A stretch of DNA of 64,000 nucleotides from Paenibacillus sp. Soil522 (GTDB taxonomy: Bacteria > Bacillota > Bacilli > Paenibacillales > Paenibacillaceae), in assembly GCF_001428245.1 (NCBI RefSeq), contig NZ_LMRV01000088.1:710-64709 (forward strand), written 5' to 3'. A program made the translations under genes and the position numbers. This document shows positions 16,863-25,062 of the stretch, piece after piece. Every line of letters starts with the position of its first letter. Position 1 is the stretch's first letter. The notes below the pieces were generated by a model, which was not told where the DNA came from, did not search any database, and worked only from the letters and a program-made list of their open reading frames with translations.

Positions 16863-16891
16863 ACTTTAATGCATTATGTCAATCGCGTCAA
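16863..16891 (-). promoter_or_regulatory. Probable met operon promoter
   Basis: TTGACG (16891-16886), a 17-base spacer and TAAAGT (16868-16863) lie about 40 bases before the S-box aptamer. A nearby TTGACA in another register is an alternative -35. Confidence 0.55.
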
Positions 16892-16944
16892 GAAGCTCCT
16901 TTACATAAACTAAAGATATAGCCGAAATAGCGTAGTTTTTATGC

Positions 16945-16974
16945 TTGAATGTAAAGCTGATGCAGGAGTATACT
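16945..16974 (+). promoter_or_regulatory. Probable corA promoter
   Basis: TTGAAT, an 18-base spacer and TATACT, giving a leader of about 150 bases before corA. Confidence 0.5.
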
Positions 16975-17022
16975 AGACAAGAATTATTACGTTAATTCCA
17001 TTAAAAAGGGGTGAAAACGGAC

Positions 17023-17106
17023 ATGGAAGGCGACAGACCGAAGCCTGATCATTATCGAATACGGTTACTGCCGGCCAATTCCGATTCAGCCGGCAGTTTC
17101 CTCTAA
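17023..17106 (+). CDS. Possible leader peptide upstream of corA
   Basis: A 27-codon ORF (MEGDRPKPDHYRIRLLPANS at its start) with AAGGGGTG 10 bases before the ATG. Its last third overlaps the stem-loop at 17067-17097, and it ends 22 bases before the corA start. The proline codons and overlap with a hairpin recall translated leaders of magnesium transporter genes, but no homology is claimed. Confidence 0.4.
   Translation: MEGDRPKPDHYRIRLLPANSDSAGSFL
17067..17097 (+). promoter_or_regulatory. GC-rich stem-loop in the corA leader
   Basis: ACTGCCGGC and GCCGGCAGT form a perfect 9-bp stem with a 13-base loop, followed by TTCCTCT. This is a weak terminator-like tail, 32 bases before the corA start. 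Confidence 0.55.
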
Positions 17107-17128
17107 AGAAAGAAAGGAGTGACTCCGG

Positions 17129-18064
17129 TTGAAAATTCGTCTCGTTAGCAATGGCGTATTTACCACTATTGAAGATATTAATGAAACACTTACTCCCACG
17201 ACTGAAGGATTTTACTGGATTGACGCGGATGTAGAGGATCTCGCTGTTTTGCAGCCGATGTTCAACATGCATGACCTGGCTGTAGAGGATTGCCTTAGCG
17301 AAGAGGAGCAGCGTCCGAAGATAGAGATATATGAAAGCCATTATTTTATTGTTATTAACAGCATCCGATTCGATGATGAGGAAATTTTTCTGAGGGCGCT
17401 GAATATTTTTCTCGGACGCCATTATATCATTACGGTCACGAAGCAGAAAATTAACGAGCTGCGCTCTTTAAAGCCCGTACTATGGGAACAAGAAGTTAGC
17501 CGGCCGGATTATTTCTTATACCACCTCGTCGACATTGTAGTCGATAACTATTTCCTCGTCGGCGACCGAATCGATAACCGTATCGAAGCGCTGGAAGAGG
17601 ATATTTTGATGCATACGAAAAAATCGCATTTGAACGAAATCATCGGTTTGCGAGGCGAAATTTTGTGGCTCAAGAAGGTGCTCGGTCCGCAGCGCGACGT
17701 TATTGCTACACTTAATAAGAAGGACTTGAAGCTGATTGACGACCAGCTGCAAAAATATTTTAGCGACATTTACGAAAACGCGCTGAAAATCGCCGAGTCG
17801 TTCGATACGTACCGCGATCTCATGGGTAACTTGCGAGAAGCATACCAGTCCAGCGTTGCTAACCGTGCCAATGAAATCATGCGGGTGTTCACTGCGATTA
17901 CGACGATATTCATGCCGCTGACCTTTATAACCGGCATTTACGGGATGAATTTTGATTTTATACCAGGTCTCCATCTCCGGATGGGTTCGTATATTTTACT
18001 TGGCATTATGCTGCTGCTTGGCATTGGCATGTTTTTCATTTTTCGGAAAAAGGAATGGCTGTAG
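17129..18064 (+). CDS. corA: CorA family magnesium/divalent cation transporter
   Basis: A 311-residue protein with a large N-terminal cytoplasmic domain, a long helix (residues 170-250) and two C-terminal membrane segments. The family signature YGMN at about residues 271-274 ends the first segment and is followed by a short loop and the last segment; the basic tail RKKEWL is typical. It forms pentameric Mg2+ channels in the membrane. The start is TTG at 17129, with AAAGGAG 9 bases upstream. It is transcribed away from the met operon, with its own promoter, a leader ORF and a terminator at 18088. Confidence 0.92.
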   Translation: MKIRLVSNGVFTTIEDINETLTPTTEGFYWIDADVEDLAVLQPMFNMHDLAVEDCLSEEEQRPKIEIYESHYFIVINSIRFDDEEIFLRALNIFLGRHYIITVTKQKINELRSLKPVLWEQEVSRPDYFLYHLVDIVVDNYFLVGDRIDNRIEALEEDILMHTKKSHLNEIIGLRGEILWLKKVLGPQRDVIATLNKKDLKLIDDQLQKYFSDIYENALKIAESFDTYRDLMGNLREAYQSSVANRANEIMRVFTAITTIFMPLTFITGIYGMNFDFIPGLHLRMGSYILLGIMLLLGIGMFFIFRKKEWL

Positions 18065-18087
18065 CCGTCTGCTCCGTTTTTGATCAT

Positions 18088-18142
18088 AAGGGCTGTACCC
18101 GCTCGGGCAATCCATGCCTGATGCAGGCGCAGCCCTTTTTTT
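18088..18142 (+). terminator. Terminator of corA
   Basis: AAGGGCTG and CAGCCCTT flank a structured loop, followed by a T run. Confidence 0.8.
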
Positions 18143-18217
18143 GCTGTAACCTCTTCAATCCATTATAATAGTGTAATATATATGGAACATTTTTTACCTT
18201 TGAAAGGAGGGATTGAC

Positions 18218-19120
18218 GTGAACATTAGCCAGCTTGAAACACTACTTACCATATCCAAGACGATGAGCTTCCGGAAAGCAGGCGAGCTGCTCAACCTGAC
18301 CCAGCCAGCCGTTTCGGCGCAAATTAAAAGTCTGGAGGATGAGTTTAAGACGGTTCTGATCGATCGTAATCAACCGGTAACTTTAACCGATCATGGGCAA
18401 GTTTTTTTGGAGCATGCGGAGCAAATCCTTACGATTGTGGAAGAACTAAAACAGAAGCTGTCCGATTTGAATCAAACTCCTCAAGGCCACATTTTACTTG
18501 GAACAACTTCATCGATCGCCATTCAAATTTTGCCGCGTGTACTATCCTATTTTCAAAACCAATTTCCTTTAATCAAAACAACGATACATTCCATGCCCTC
18601 ATCCCAAGTCATGACAAGCGTCGAGAACGGCTCAGTCGATATCGGTATTACATACCTGACCGAAAAAAATCCGAACGTCACCTCCTCCGTCCTTTATTAC
18701 GATACGTTTGAGCTCGTCGTGTCCCCGACACATCCGATGAGCAGCTTGAATCATACGACAGTTGACACGCTCAAGGACATTCCAATGATCATGCTCGCAC
18801 CCGATACGCTCGGCCGCAGATTCCTCAATCAAATATTCCGCAAATACAACATTCAGCCGAATATCGTAATGGAAGTTTCAAGCAGCGAAGAAGTGAAGCG
18901 CATGGTTGAGATTAATCTGGGCGCTGCCGTCGTTTCGAAGCTTTCGATTGCGAATGAGCTGCGGTTGGGTACACTAAAAATGATCAAGGTTAACGAGCTT
19001 GAAACGAGTCATCCAGTAGGCGTCGTCTATAAATCCGGGCGTTACATTAATACAGCGCTGCAGCAATTTCTCAGCGACCTAAAAGGTATGCCCGAGCATC
19101 AATTCATTAGCAGCGAATAA
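18218..19120 (+). CDS. LysR family transcriptional regulator
   Basis: A 300-residue regulator. The winged helix-turn-helix occupies residues 1-60 (NISQLETLLTISKTMSF, then LNLTQPAVSAQIKSLED). The periplasmic-binding-like effector domain spans residues 90-295. The start is GTG at 18218, with AAAGGAGGG 6 bases upstream; an upstream in-frame ATG at 18182 has no ribosome site. It is read in the same direction as the HisJ-like gene 36 bases downstream. The effector and targets are unknown. Confidence 0.88.
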   Translation: MNISQLETLLTISKTMSFRKAGELLNLTQPAVSAQIKSLEDEFKTVLIDRNQPVTLTDHGQVFLEHAEQILTIVEELKQKLSDLNQTPQGHILLGTTSSIAIQILPRVLSYFQNQFPLIKTTIHSMPSSQVMTSVENGSVDIGITYLTEKNPNVTSSVLYYDTFELVVSPTHPMSSLNHTTVDTLKDIPMIMLAPDTLGRRFLNQIFRKYNIQPNIVMEVSSSEEVKRMVEINLGAAVVSKLSIANELRLGTLKMIKVNELETSHPVGVVYKSGRYINTALQQFLSDLKGMPEHQFISSE

Positions 19121-19156
19121 CTAAACACATCAGACAAAATTCAAGGAGAGATTATA

Positions 19157-19966
19157 ATGAAATTCGACTTACATACCCATCATGTCAGATGCGGACATGC
19201 CAATGGCACCATCGAGGACTATATCCTTGCAGGTATTGACGCCGGGCTTTCCGTTATCGGCATCTCCGATCACTCGCCTTATTTTTACCACAAGGAGGAT
19301 CAGCCTTCACCTGGCATTGCTATGGCAAGAAGCGATTTCGCCAATTATGTCGATGAAGTACTGCGCATGAAAGAGAAATACGCAGGAAAAATCGAAGTTT
19401 TGCTCGGCATGGAGTCGGATTTTTTCCCTGACTATTTGGACAGCTACCGGCATGCATTCGAGGGCGTTCCCTTCGATTATTTAATTGGCTCCGTGCATCA
19501 AGTAAGCGGCGTCAGCATTTTCAACCGCAATCGATGGAAGAACTTAGATGAAGAGCAGCATATCGCTGTGAAAAAAAGCTATTATGATCTGATCAAGCAA
19601 TCCGCACGCAGCGGGATGTTCAATATTTTGGGACACATCGATGCCATGAAGGGCTACTATCCTGCTTTCTCCGACATTCCGGCGAATGAGGGGATCGACG
19701 ATGCGCTGCGTACGATTGCCGAATGCGGCGTTTCCATCGAAATAAACACATCTGGCAGTACGAAGGATGTCGGCGGCTGGTATCCGTCGGATGCGATTTT
19801 GGAGCGTGCGCTTCACTTTGGGGTGAACGTAACCTTTGGGTCGGACGCTCATGTGCCGAGCAGAGTCGGCGATGAATGGGAACTTGTTCAAAAACGGCTG
19901 AAGGAAATCGGATTTACACAGTGGGTATTTTACCGCAAGTGTCAGCAGGTTATTGTTCAGCTATAA
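19157..19966 (+). CDS. hisJ: PHP-type histidinol-phosphatase (HisJ family)
   Basis: A 269-residue PHP-domain phosphatase, close to the usual HisJ length. Metal ligands are visible in DLHTHH (residues 4-9), GISDHSP, MESDFF, LIGSVHQV, NILGHIDAMKG and FGSDAHVPS. The expected reaction is hydrolysis of L-histidinol phosphate to histidinol in histidine biosynthesis. AAGGAGAG lies upstream of the ATG. No other his gene is nearby, so the substrate rests on family resemblance. It may share a transcript with the preceding LysR gene. Confidence 0.85.
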   Translation: MKFDLHTHHVRCGHANGTIEDYILAGIDAGLSVIGISDHSPYFYHKEDQPSPGIAMARSDFANYVDEVLRMKEKYAGKIEVLLGMESDFFPDYLDSYRHAFEGVPFDYLIGSVHQVSGVSIFNRNRWKNLDEEQHIAVKKSYYDLIKQSARSGMFNILGHIDAMKGYYPAFSDIPANEGIDDALRTIAECGVSIEINTSGSTKDVGGWYPSDAILERALHFGVNVTFGSDAHVPSRVGDEWELVQKRLKEIGFTQWVFYRKCQQVIVQL

Positions 19967-19990
19967 CGCTTAAAAAAATGATGCCGACAA

Positions 19991-20021
19991 AAAAAAGGGG
20001 GACCTGCACGCTGCAGGTCCC
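19991..20021 (-). terminator. Strong hairpin with T run on the minus strand, no minus-strand gene upstream
   Basis: GGGACCTGCA and TGCAGGTCCC form a perfect 10-bp stem. On the minus strand it ends in eight T residues; on the plus strand there is no T tail. Both neighbouring genes are on the plus strand. Confidence 0.6.
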
Positions 20022-20129
20022 AAAAGTTATATTAAAAGGGGGTCTTGTTTATTATATTAGCCCAATAATGTAATAAGACGATAACAGAACTATTTCATTT
20101 GTGTAACAAATTTGAGGGGTTGAACATCC

Positions 20130-20975
20130 ATGTGGCTCATTACGGCCATCAGCAGTGCAATCTTATTTGGACTAGCAGGCTGGTGGATGAAAGTATCACA
20201 AATGCGCGGCGGCTCGACCAGAACGCTGCTGCTCGGATTATACGCATCCGGAACGCTCGGTTTTGGCGTGCATTCAGCGCTGGAAGGAACTTTCGCTTTG
20301 CTAGCTGATCCGGATATATGGATTGCCGGTATCCTTATCGGAGCAGGCTCCGCTTGGGGAAACGCCCTATTTATGAAGGCATTGCATTACGGCCCCGCCA
20401 GCTTAACCTCCCCGCTTACGAATATGAATATCATCCTGGTTGTCGCATTAGCGACATGGTGGTACAAGGAACCGCTCAGTGCCTCTGAGGCGGTAGGCAT
20501 TACGCTGCTGCTTCTCGCCGTTGTATTTATTGCCCACAAACGGAAGGAACCGCTCACGATCAAGGAAAAACGTTGGTTCATACTCGTCGGAGTAGCTATC
20601 GTTATGTTCGCTCTGCGAAATGGCGGCTTGAAGGTGACGGGGGAGCTTGGACTGCCTAGCGCCCCGATTCTGTTCATTGCTTATTTCCTCTCGCTCTGCT
20701 GGTTTCTTATTCCTTCCAAAGCAACCGTTTCCCGTTCTGCAGGGCGTACCGGACTATGGTTCGGCATGATTGCCGGGCTGTTCTCATACGGCGGATTACA
20801 GCTATATGCGATGGCACTTGCGACGGGACAAGCGAATCTGGCCGCACCCATCTTTGCGACAAACAGCCTCGTTGTAGCGGGAGGCGCGATTGCGATTTAT
20901 AAAGAAAAGCTTACGTTCGTGCAGTGGGCGGCCTTTGCATTTACCATTCTTGGATTAATCATTATCCGGTTATAA
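20130..20975 (+). CDS. EamA/DMT superfamily transporter
   Basis: A 281-residue integral membrane protein with about ten hydrophobic segments in two repeated halves of EamA type: the first with LFGLAGWWMKVSQM and NALFMKALHYGPASLTSPL, the second with LQLYAMALATGQANLAAPI and ending in FTILGLIIIRL. It is likely a drug/metabolite exporter or permease of the inner membrane. The substrate cannot be told. The next gene is an HxlR regulator 75 bases downstream, which may respond to the same compound, but this is only context. Confidence 0.85.
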   Translation: MWLITAISSAILFGLAGWWMKVSQMRGGSTRTLLLGLYASGTLGFGVHSALEGTFALLADPDIWIAGILIGAGSAWGNALFMKALHYGPASLTSPLTNMNIILVVALATWWYKEPLSASEAVGITLLLLAVVFIAHKRKEPLTIKEKRWFILVGVAIVMFALRNGGLKVTGELGLPSAPILFIAYFLSLCWFLIPSKATVSRSAGRTGLWFGMIAGLFSYGGLQLYAMALATGQANLAAPIFATNSLVVAGGAIAIYKEKLTFVQWAAFAFTILGLIIIRL

Positions 20976-21050
20976 GGAAGAGGCTGAAATGAACTTACTT
21001 TTAGTTTGTACATATGCTACAATGGTAATACAAAAAGCGGGGTGATACGG

Positions 21051-21359
21051 TTGGATTATTCGACAATGTGCCCAAAGTATGAAGCCGCTGCCGACATATT
21101 AGGTAAGAAGTGGACTGGCAGAATTATTCGGGTATTGCTTGGCGGACCAAAACGGTTCAAAGAGATTAAAGAGCAAATTCCCGAGATGAGCGACAAAATG
21201 CTAACGGACCGAATGAAAGAGCTTGAAACCATAACGATTATTAAACGTCAAGTTTATCCTGAAATGCCCGTACGAATTGAGTACGAGCTAACTTGCAAAG
21301 GGCGCGAGCTTGAACCTGTTATCGAGTCCATTCAAAAATGGGGAGAACAATGGATGTAA
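21051..21359 (+). CDS. HxlR family transcriptional regulator
   Basis: A 102-residue winged-helix regulator with family signatures CPKYEAAADILGKKWTGRII, FKEIKEQIPEMSDKMLTDRM (recognition helix) and the wing VRIEYELTCKGRELEPVI. The single Cys (residue 6) is at the place where HypR/HxlR-type redox sensors carry theirs. The start is TTG at 21051, with GGGGTG 6 bases upstream; a longer frame would begin inside the promoter. Upstream TTTGTA and TACAAA half-sites around 21005-21035 could be its operator. Confidence 0.85.
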   Translation: MDYSTMCPKYEAAADILGKKWTGRIIRVLLGGPKRFKEIKEQIPEMSDKMLTDRMKELETITIIKRQVYPEMPVRIEYELTCKGRELEPVIESIQKWGEQWM

Positions 21360-21365
21360 GACAAG

Positions 21366-21390
21366 AAACCGCTGAGGCGGTTTTTTTATT
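21366..21390 (+). terminator. Terminator of the hxlR-type gene
   Basis: AAACCGC and GCGGTTT with a TGAG loop and a run of seven T residues. Confidence 0.85.
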
Positions 21391-21439
21391 TTTAGCTTAA
21401 AGCAAATTTAATCCTGCTAAATATCCTCACTCTCCGTAA

Positions 21440-21483
21440 TTGACAAAGGATTCCCAATCCACTATCATTGATAATAATAATCA
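21440..21483 (+). promoter_or_regulatory. Consensus-like promoter overlapped by a Fur-box-like palindrome, facing the sdhB 3' end
   Basis: TTGACA (21440-21445), a 17-base spacer and TATCAT (21463-21468). The palindrome TGATAATAATAATCA (21469-21483) matches the 7-1-7 Fur pattern at 6 of 7 positions per arm. It lies between two convergent genes, so any transcript would run antisense into sdhB. Confidence 0.45.
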
Positions 21484-21493
21484 ATATCACATT

Positions 21494-21525
21494 AAAAAGA
21501 AACCCCCGATTTAATCGAGGGCTTC
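21494..21525 (-). terminator. Terminator of the sdhCAB operon
   Basis: Minus strand CCCTCGAT and ATCGGGGG stem with a 3-base loop, then TTTCTTTTT, just after the sdhB stop. Confidence 0.75.
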
Positions 21526-21541
21526 CGATATTCCGGCAGCT

Positions 21542-22309
21542 CTACATGCCGAGCCATTTTTTGAACAAGTGCTTCGTTGTATCCTTGTTGATCGCCGCGA
21601 TCGAGGTTGTAAGCGGAATGCCCTTCGGACATGCGCGAACACAGTTTTGCGAGTTACCGCAGCCTTCGATGCCGCCGTCGGTCATAAGCGCATCCAGACG
21701 TTCCTCTTTGTTCATCTCACCTGTCGGATGTGCGTTAAACAGGCGAACCTGAGAAATCGCTGCAGGACCGATAAAGCTGTTGCGATCGTTAACGTTAGGA
21801 CATGCTTCAAGGCAAACGCCGCATGTCATACATTTGGATAGCTCGTACGCCCATTGGCGCTTCGTTTCCGCCATGCGTGGTCCGGGACCCAGATCATACG
21901 TTCCATCAATCGGAATCCATGCCTTCACACGCTTCAACGCGCCAAACATGCGCTCGCGGTTAATGACTAGGTCACGGACAACCGGGAACGTGCTCATCGG
22001 CTCAAGACGAATCGGCTGCTCCAGCTTATCGACTAGCGCGCTGCACGCTTGACGCGGCTTCCCGTTAATGACCATCGAACATGCGCCGCATACTTCTTCC
22101 AAGCAGTTGGAATCCCAGCATACCGGTGCAGTGCTCGCGCCATCCGCCTTTTTCGGATTACGTTGAATTTCCATCAAACCGCTAATGACGTTCATATTCG
22201 CGCGGTAAGGAATTTCGAACTCTTCCGTATAAGGCTTGGAGTCAGGAGTATCTTGACGTGTGATGATAAACTTAACTGATTTTGTAGCAACAGTCGTTTC
22301 AGCCATCAT
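21542..22309 (-). CDS. sdhB: Succinate dehydrogenase iron-sulfur subunit
   Basis: A 255-residue subunit carrying electrons from FAD to the menaquinone site. All three cluster motifs are present: [2Fe-2S] in CWDSNCLEEVCGAC with a later Cys (RQAC), [4Fe-4S] in CMTCGVCLEACP, and [3Fe-4S] in CGNSQNCVRACPKG. The first ATG overlaps the sdhA stop as TAATG; a second ATG follows at once. AAAGGAG lies in the sdhA tail. It is the last gene of sdhCAB and is followed by a terminator. Confidence 0.95.
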   Translation of the reverse strand: MMAETTVATKSVKFIITRQDTPDSKPYTEEFEIPYRANMNVISGLMEIQRNPKKADGASTAPVCWDSNCLEEVCGACSMVINGKPRQACSALVDKLEQPIRLEPMSTFPVVRDLVINRERMFGALKRVKAWIPIDGTYDLGPGPRMAETKRQWAYELSKCMTCGVCLEACPNVNDRNSFIGPAAISQVRLFNAHPTGEMNKEERLDALMTDGGIEGCGNSQNCVRACPKGIPLTTSIAAINKDTTKHLFKKWLGM

Positions 22310-24066
22310 TATTCTCCTTTCTTCTTATCGCTCGAGTAATCGCGTTTACGAGGCTTGATCAGACTTACATCAATGTCCTCATACGAAATTTGCGGACCTT
22401 CCTTCGTCCATTTCGCAATTGTCGATTTCATGAAATGGTCGTCATCGCGATCCGGGAAATCCGGTTTGTAGTGAGCGCCGCGGCTCTCGTTACGGAGCAA
22501 TCCGCCAAGCGTCATCGCTTCGGACAGCTCAAGCATGTTCCAAAGCTGACGGGTGAAGGCAACGCCTGCGTTGTTCCATTGTGCCGAATCGTTGATATTG
22601 ATGTTTTTATAACGCTGTTTGAGCTCTTTGATCTTGTGAATCGTTTGCTCCAGCTTATCGTTAAAGCGTACAACGGTCATGTTGTTGGTCATCCATTCGC
22701 CAAGCTCTTTGTGAATGACATACGCATTCTCATTGCCGTTCATATTAATGATGCTGTTGTACTTATCGGTTTGACGCTTGTTATCACGGTCGAATACGGA
22801 GGAAGCTACATCTTCAGCCGATTTTTTCAAGCCTTTGATATATTCCACAGCCTTCGGACCGGCAACCATACCTCCGTAAATAGCGGAGAGCAAGGAGTTC
22901 GCGCCAAGACGGTTCGCACCATGGTATTGATACTCGCACTCACCGGCTGCGAACAGACCAGGAATGTTCGTCATTTGATTGTAATCGACCCACATGCCGC
23001 CCATTGAATAGTGAACCGCAGGGAAAATTTTCATCGGAATTTTGCGAGGGTCGTCACCCATGAACTTCTCATAAATTTCAATGATACCGCCGAGCTTAAC
23101 GTCAAGCTCTTTCGGATCTTTGTGGGACAGATCAAGGTAAACCATGTTTTCTTGATTAATACCAAGCTTCTGATCGACGCACACGCTAAATATTTCACGC
23201 GTAGCGATGTCGCGAGGCACGAGATTTCCGTAAGCCGGATATTTTTCCTCCAGGAAGTACCAAGGCTTGCCGTCTTTGTACGTCCAGATACGTCCGCCTT
23301 CACCACGAGCCGATTCGGACATCAAGCGGAGCTTGTCGTCGCCGGGAATCGCAGTAGGGTGAATTTGAATGAACTCGCCGTTTGCATAGTTGACGCCCTG
23401 CTGATACACCGCGCTGGCAGCTGTACCTGTATTGATAACGGAGTTCGTTGTTTTACCGAAAATAATGCCGGGACCGCCTGATGCAAGAATAACCGCATCC
23501 GCGCGAACCGTGTGTACTTCCATCGTACGCAAATCCTGCGCCGATACACCGCGGCAAATGCCGTCATCGTCAACAACAGCGCCAAGGAATTCCCAGTGCT
23601 CGTATTTGTTGACTAGACCCGCTGCTTCCCAGCGGCGTACTTGCTCGTCTAGTGCATATAGAAGCTGCTGACCTGTCGTTGCACCCGCGAATGCTGTGCG
23701 GGAATGTTTCGTGCCGCCAAAACGGCGGAAGTCAAGCAAGCCCTCTGACGTACGGCTGAACATAACGCCCATCCGGTCCATGAGGTGAATAATGCCTGGT
23801 GCGGCGTCGCACATTGCTTTAACCGGCGGCTGATTCGCGAGGAAATCTCCGCCGTATACGGTATCGTCGAAATGCTCCCACGGAGAATCGCCTTCCCCTT
23901 TTGTATTAACAGCGCCGTTAATGCCGCCCTGTGCGCAAACCGAGTGGGAACGTTTGACCGGTACAAGCGAGAACAGATCAACGTGTACGCCTGCTTCAGC
24001 CGCTTTAATAGTAGCCATCAAGCCGGCCAAACCGCCGCCAACGATGATAATTTTATTTTTAGCCAT
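22309..24066 (-). CDS. sdhA: Succinate dehydrogenase flavoprotein subunit
   Basis: A 585-residue flavoprotein oxidising succinate to fumarate. The N-terminal FAD dinucleotide fold is KIIIVGGGLAGLMATIKAAE; the HSVCAQGGINGA segment holds the His expected to bind FAD covalently; SARGEGGRIW and HYSMGGMWVDYN are active-site segments. Length and order (C-A-B) match Gram-positive type B complexes that reduce menaquinone. It follows sdhC by 24 bases with a GGAG ribosome site. Confidence 0.96.
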   Translation of the reverse strand: MAKNKIIIVGGGLAGLMATIKAAEAGVHVDLFSLVPVKRSHSVCAQGGINGAVNTKGEGDSPWEHFDDTVYGGDFLANQPPVKAMCDAAPGIIHLMDRMGVMFSRTSEGLLDFRRFGGTKHSRTAFAGATTGQQLLYALDEQVRRWEAAGLVNKYEHWEFLGAVVDDDGICRGVSAQDLRTMEVHTVRADAVILASGGPGIIFGKTTNSVINTGTAASAVYQQGVNYANGEFIQIHPTAIPGDDKLRLMSESARGEGGRIWTYKDGKPWYFLEEKYPAYGNLVPRDIATREIFSVCVDQKLGINQENMVYLDLSHKDPKELDVKLGGIIEIYEKFMGDDPRKIPMKIFPAVHYSMGGMWVDYNQMTNIPGLFAAGECEYQYHGANRLGANSLLSAIYGGMVAGPKAVEYIKGLKKSAEDVASSVFDRDNKRQTDKYNSIINMNGNENAYVIHKELGEWMTNNMTVVRFNDKLEQTIHKIKELKQRYKNININDSAQWNNAGVAFTRQLWNMLELSEAMTLGGLLRNESRGAHYKPDFPDRDDDHFMKSTIAKWTKEGPQISYEDIDVSLIKPRKRDYSSDKKKGE

Positions 24067-24090
24067 AACGCTTCGCTCCTTGTCTACAAA

Positions 24091-24762
24091 CTAACCGATA
24101 TTCGTAAGTGCCAATGCGGCACTCGCAGCTTCCTTAAATTCATCGCCGCTAAACGCGATAAGCGATAGAATAAACAACGCTGAAACGATAACAAAAACGC
24201 CCATACAAATGTAGGAAGAGATACGCTGAGCTTTCGGGCCGACCGTAATGCCCCAGCTGATCAGAAACGCCCAAAGACCGTTACTGAAATGGAATACAGC
24301 TGCAAGTACGCCGATAACGTAAAGCACGAACATTGCAGGGCTGCTTGCGATTTGATTCATCGTGGAACCCAGCTCTTCATGCGTTATGATGCCGAGGTAA
24401 ACCTGAATCCGAGTCTGAAACACGTGCCAGAAAACGAATACAAAAGTAATCACCCCTGTAATCCGCTGTGCGGTAAACGCCCAGTTCCGTCCATACTTAA
24501 AGCGTCCCGTATTCGTGTTCGATTGGTATGCAACGTATAAACCGTAAATACCATGAAACAATAGCGGGAGATAAATGCCGAAAATCTCGAGCAGCGGCAG
24601 CACTGGCAAGCTGTTGATCAGATGTACGCCTTTGTTGAAGCCTTCAGGTCCGCGTTCAAACGCCTGATAGTTGGTCAGACCGTGTACGACGATAAAACCG
24701 CCGAGCGGAATGATCCCGAGAAGCGAGTGAAGCTTGCGCGAGAAATACGAGTTTCCTTTCAT
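24091..24762 (-). CDS. sdhC: Succinate dehydrogenase cytochrome b558 subunit
   Basis: A 223-residue membrane anchor with five hydrophobic segments and conserved His residues for two hemes (HSLLGIIPLGGFIVVHG, LLFHGIYG, FWHVFQTR, FHFSNGLWAF). It holds SdhAB on the inner face of the membrane and passes electrons to menaquinone. The ATG at 24762 is preceded by AAAGGAGAAGGA. It is the first gene of the operon. Confidence 0.94.
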   Translation of the reverse strand: MKGNSYFSRKLHSLLGIIPLGGFIVVHGLTNYQAFERGPEGFNKGVHLINSLPVLPLLEIFGIYLPLLFHGIYGLYVAYQSNTNTGRFKYGRNWAFTAQRITGVITFVFVFWHVFQTRIQVYLGIITHEELGSTMNQIASSPAMFVLYVIGVLAAVFHFSNGLWAFLISWGITVGPKAQRISSYICMGVFVIVSALFILSLIAFSGDEFKEAASAALALTNIG

Positions 24763-24833
24763 GTCATTCCTTCTCCTTTCAATACTGTGAGTGCTAGCAT
24801 GCTTTTTTTTAAAATATAAGAATGTATCTATCG

Positions 24834-24861
24834 ATTATACATTGCTTATATTTCAGCGCAA
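24834..24861 (-). promoter_or_regulatory. Probable sdhCAB promoter
   Basis: TTGCGC (24861-24856), a 16-base spacer and a perfect TATAAT (24839-24834), about 70 bases before sdhC. The remaining gene-free DNA up to 25062 holds the start region of the divergent LysR gene. Confidence 0.6.
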
Positions 24862-25062
24862 AAACAAAGCTGCGCTGCCTTAGGCAGTTGTCAGCTATTT
24901 ACGCATGGCAAATCATTCTACATTGTACCCCCAGCATGTACCTCCGTCAACAAAAGTCGACACACATTAGCCACACTTCACATCCTACTCCTTTTCAGCT
25001 TATAATGGAATTGCTTATTTTTTATAATTTCTTATAACAAAATGATATAAGGAGTTCCTTTC

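Noticed and set aside
16975..17128. M-box (magnesium) riboswitch before corA.
   Set aside because: The leader lacks the conserved M-box blocks and is too short; only a small ORF and one hairpin are seen.
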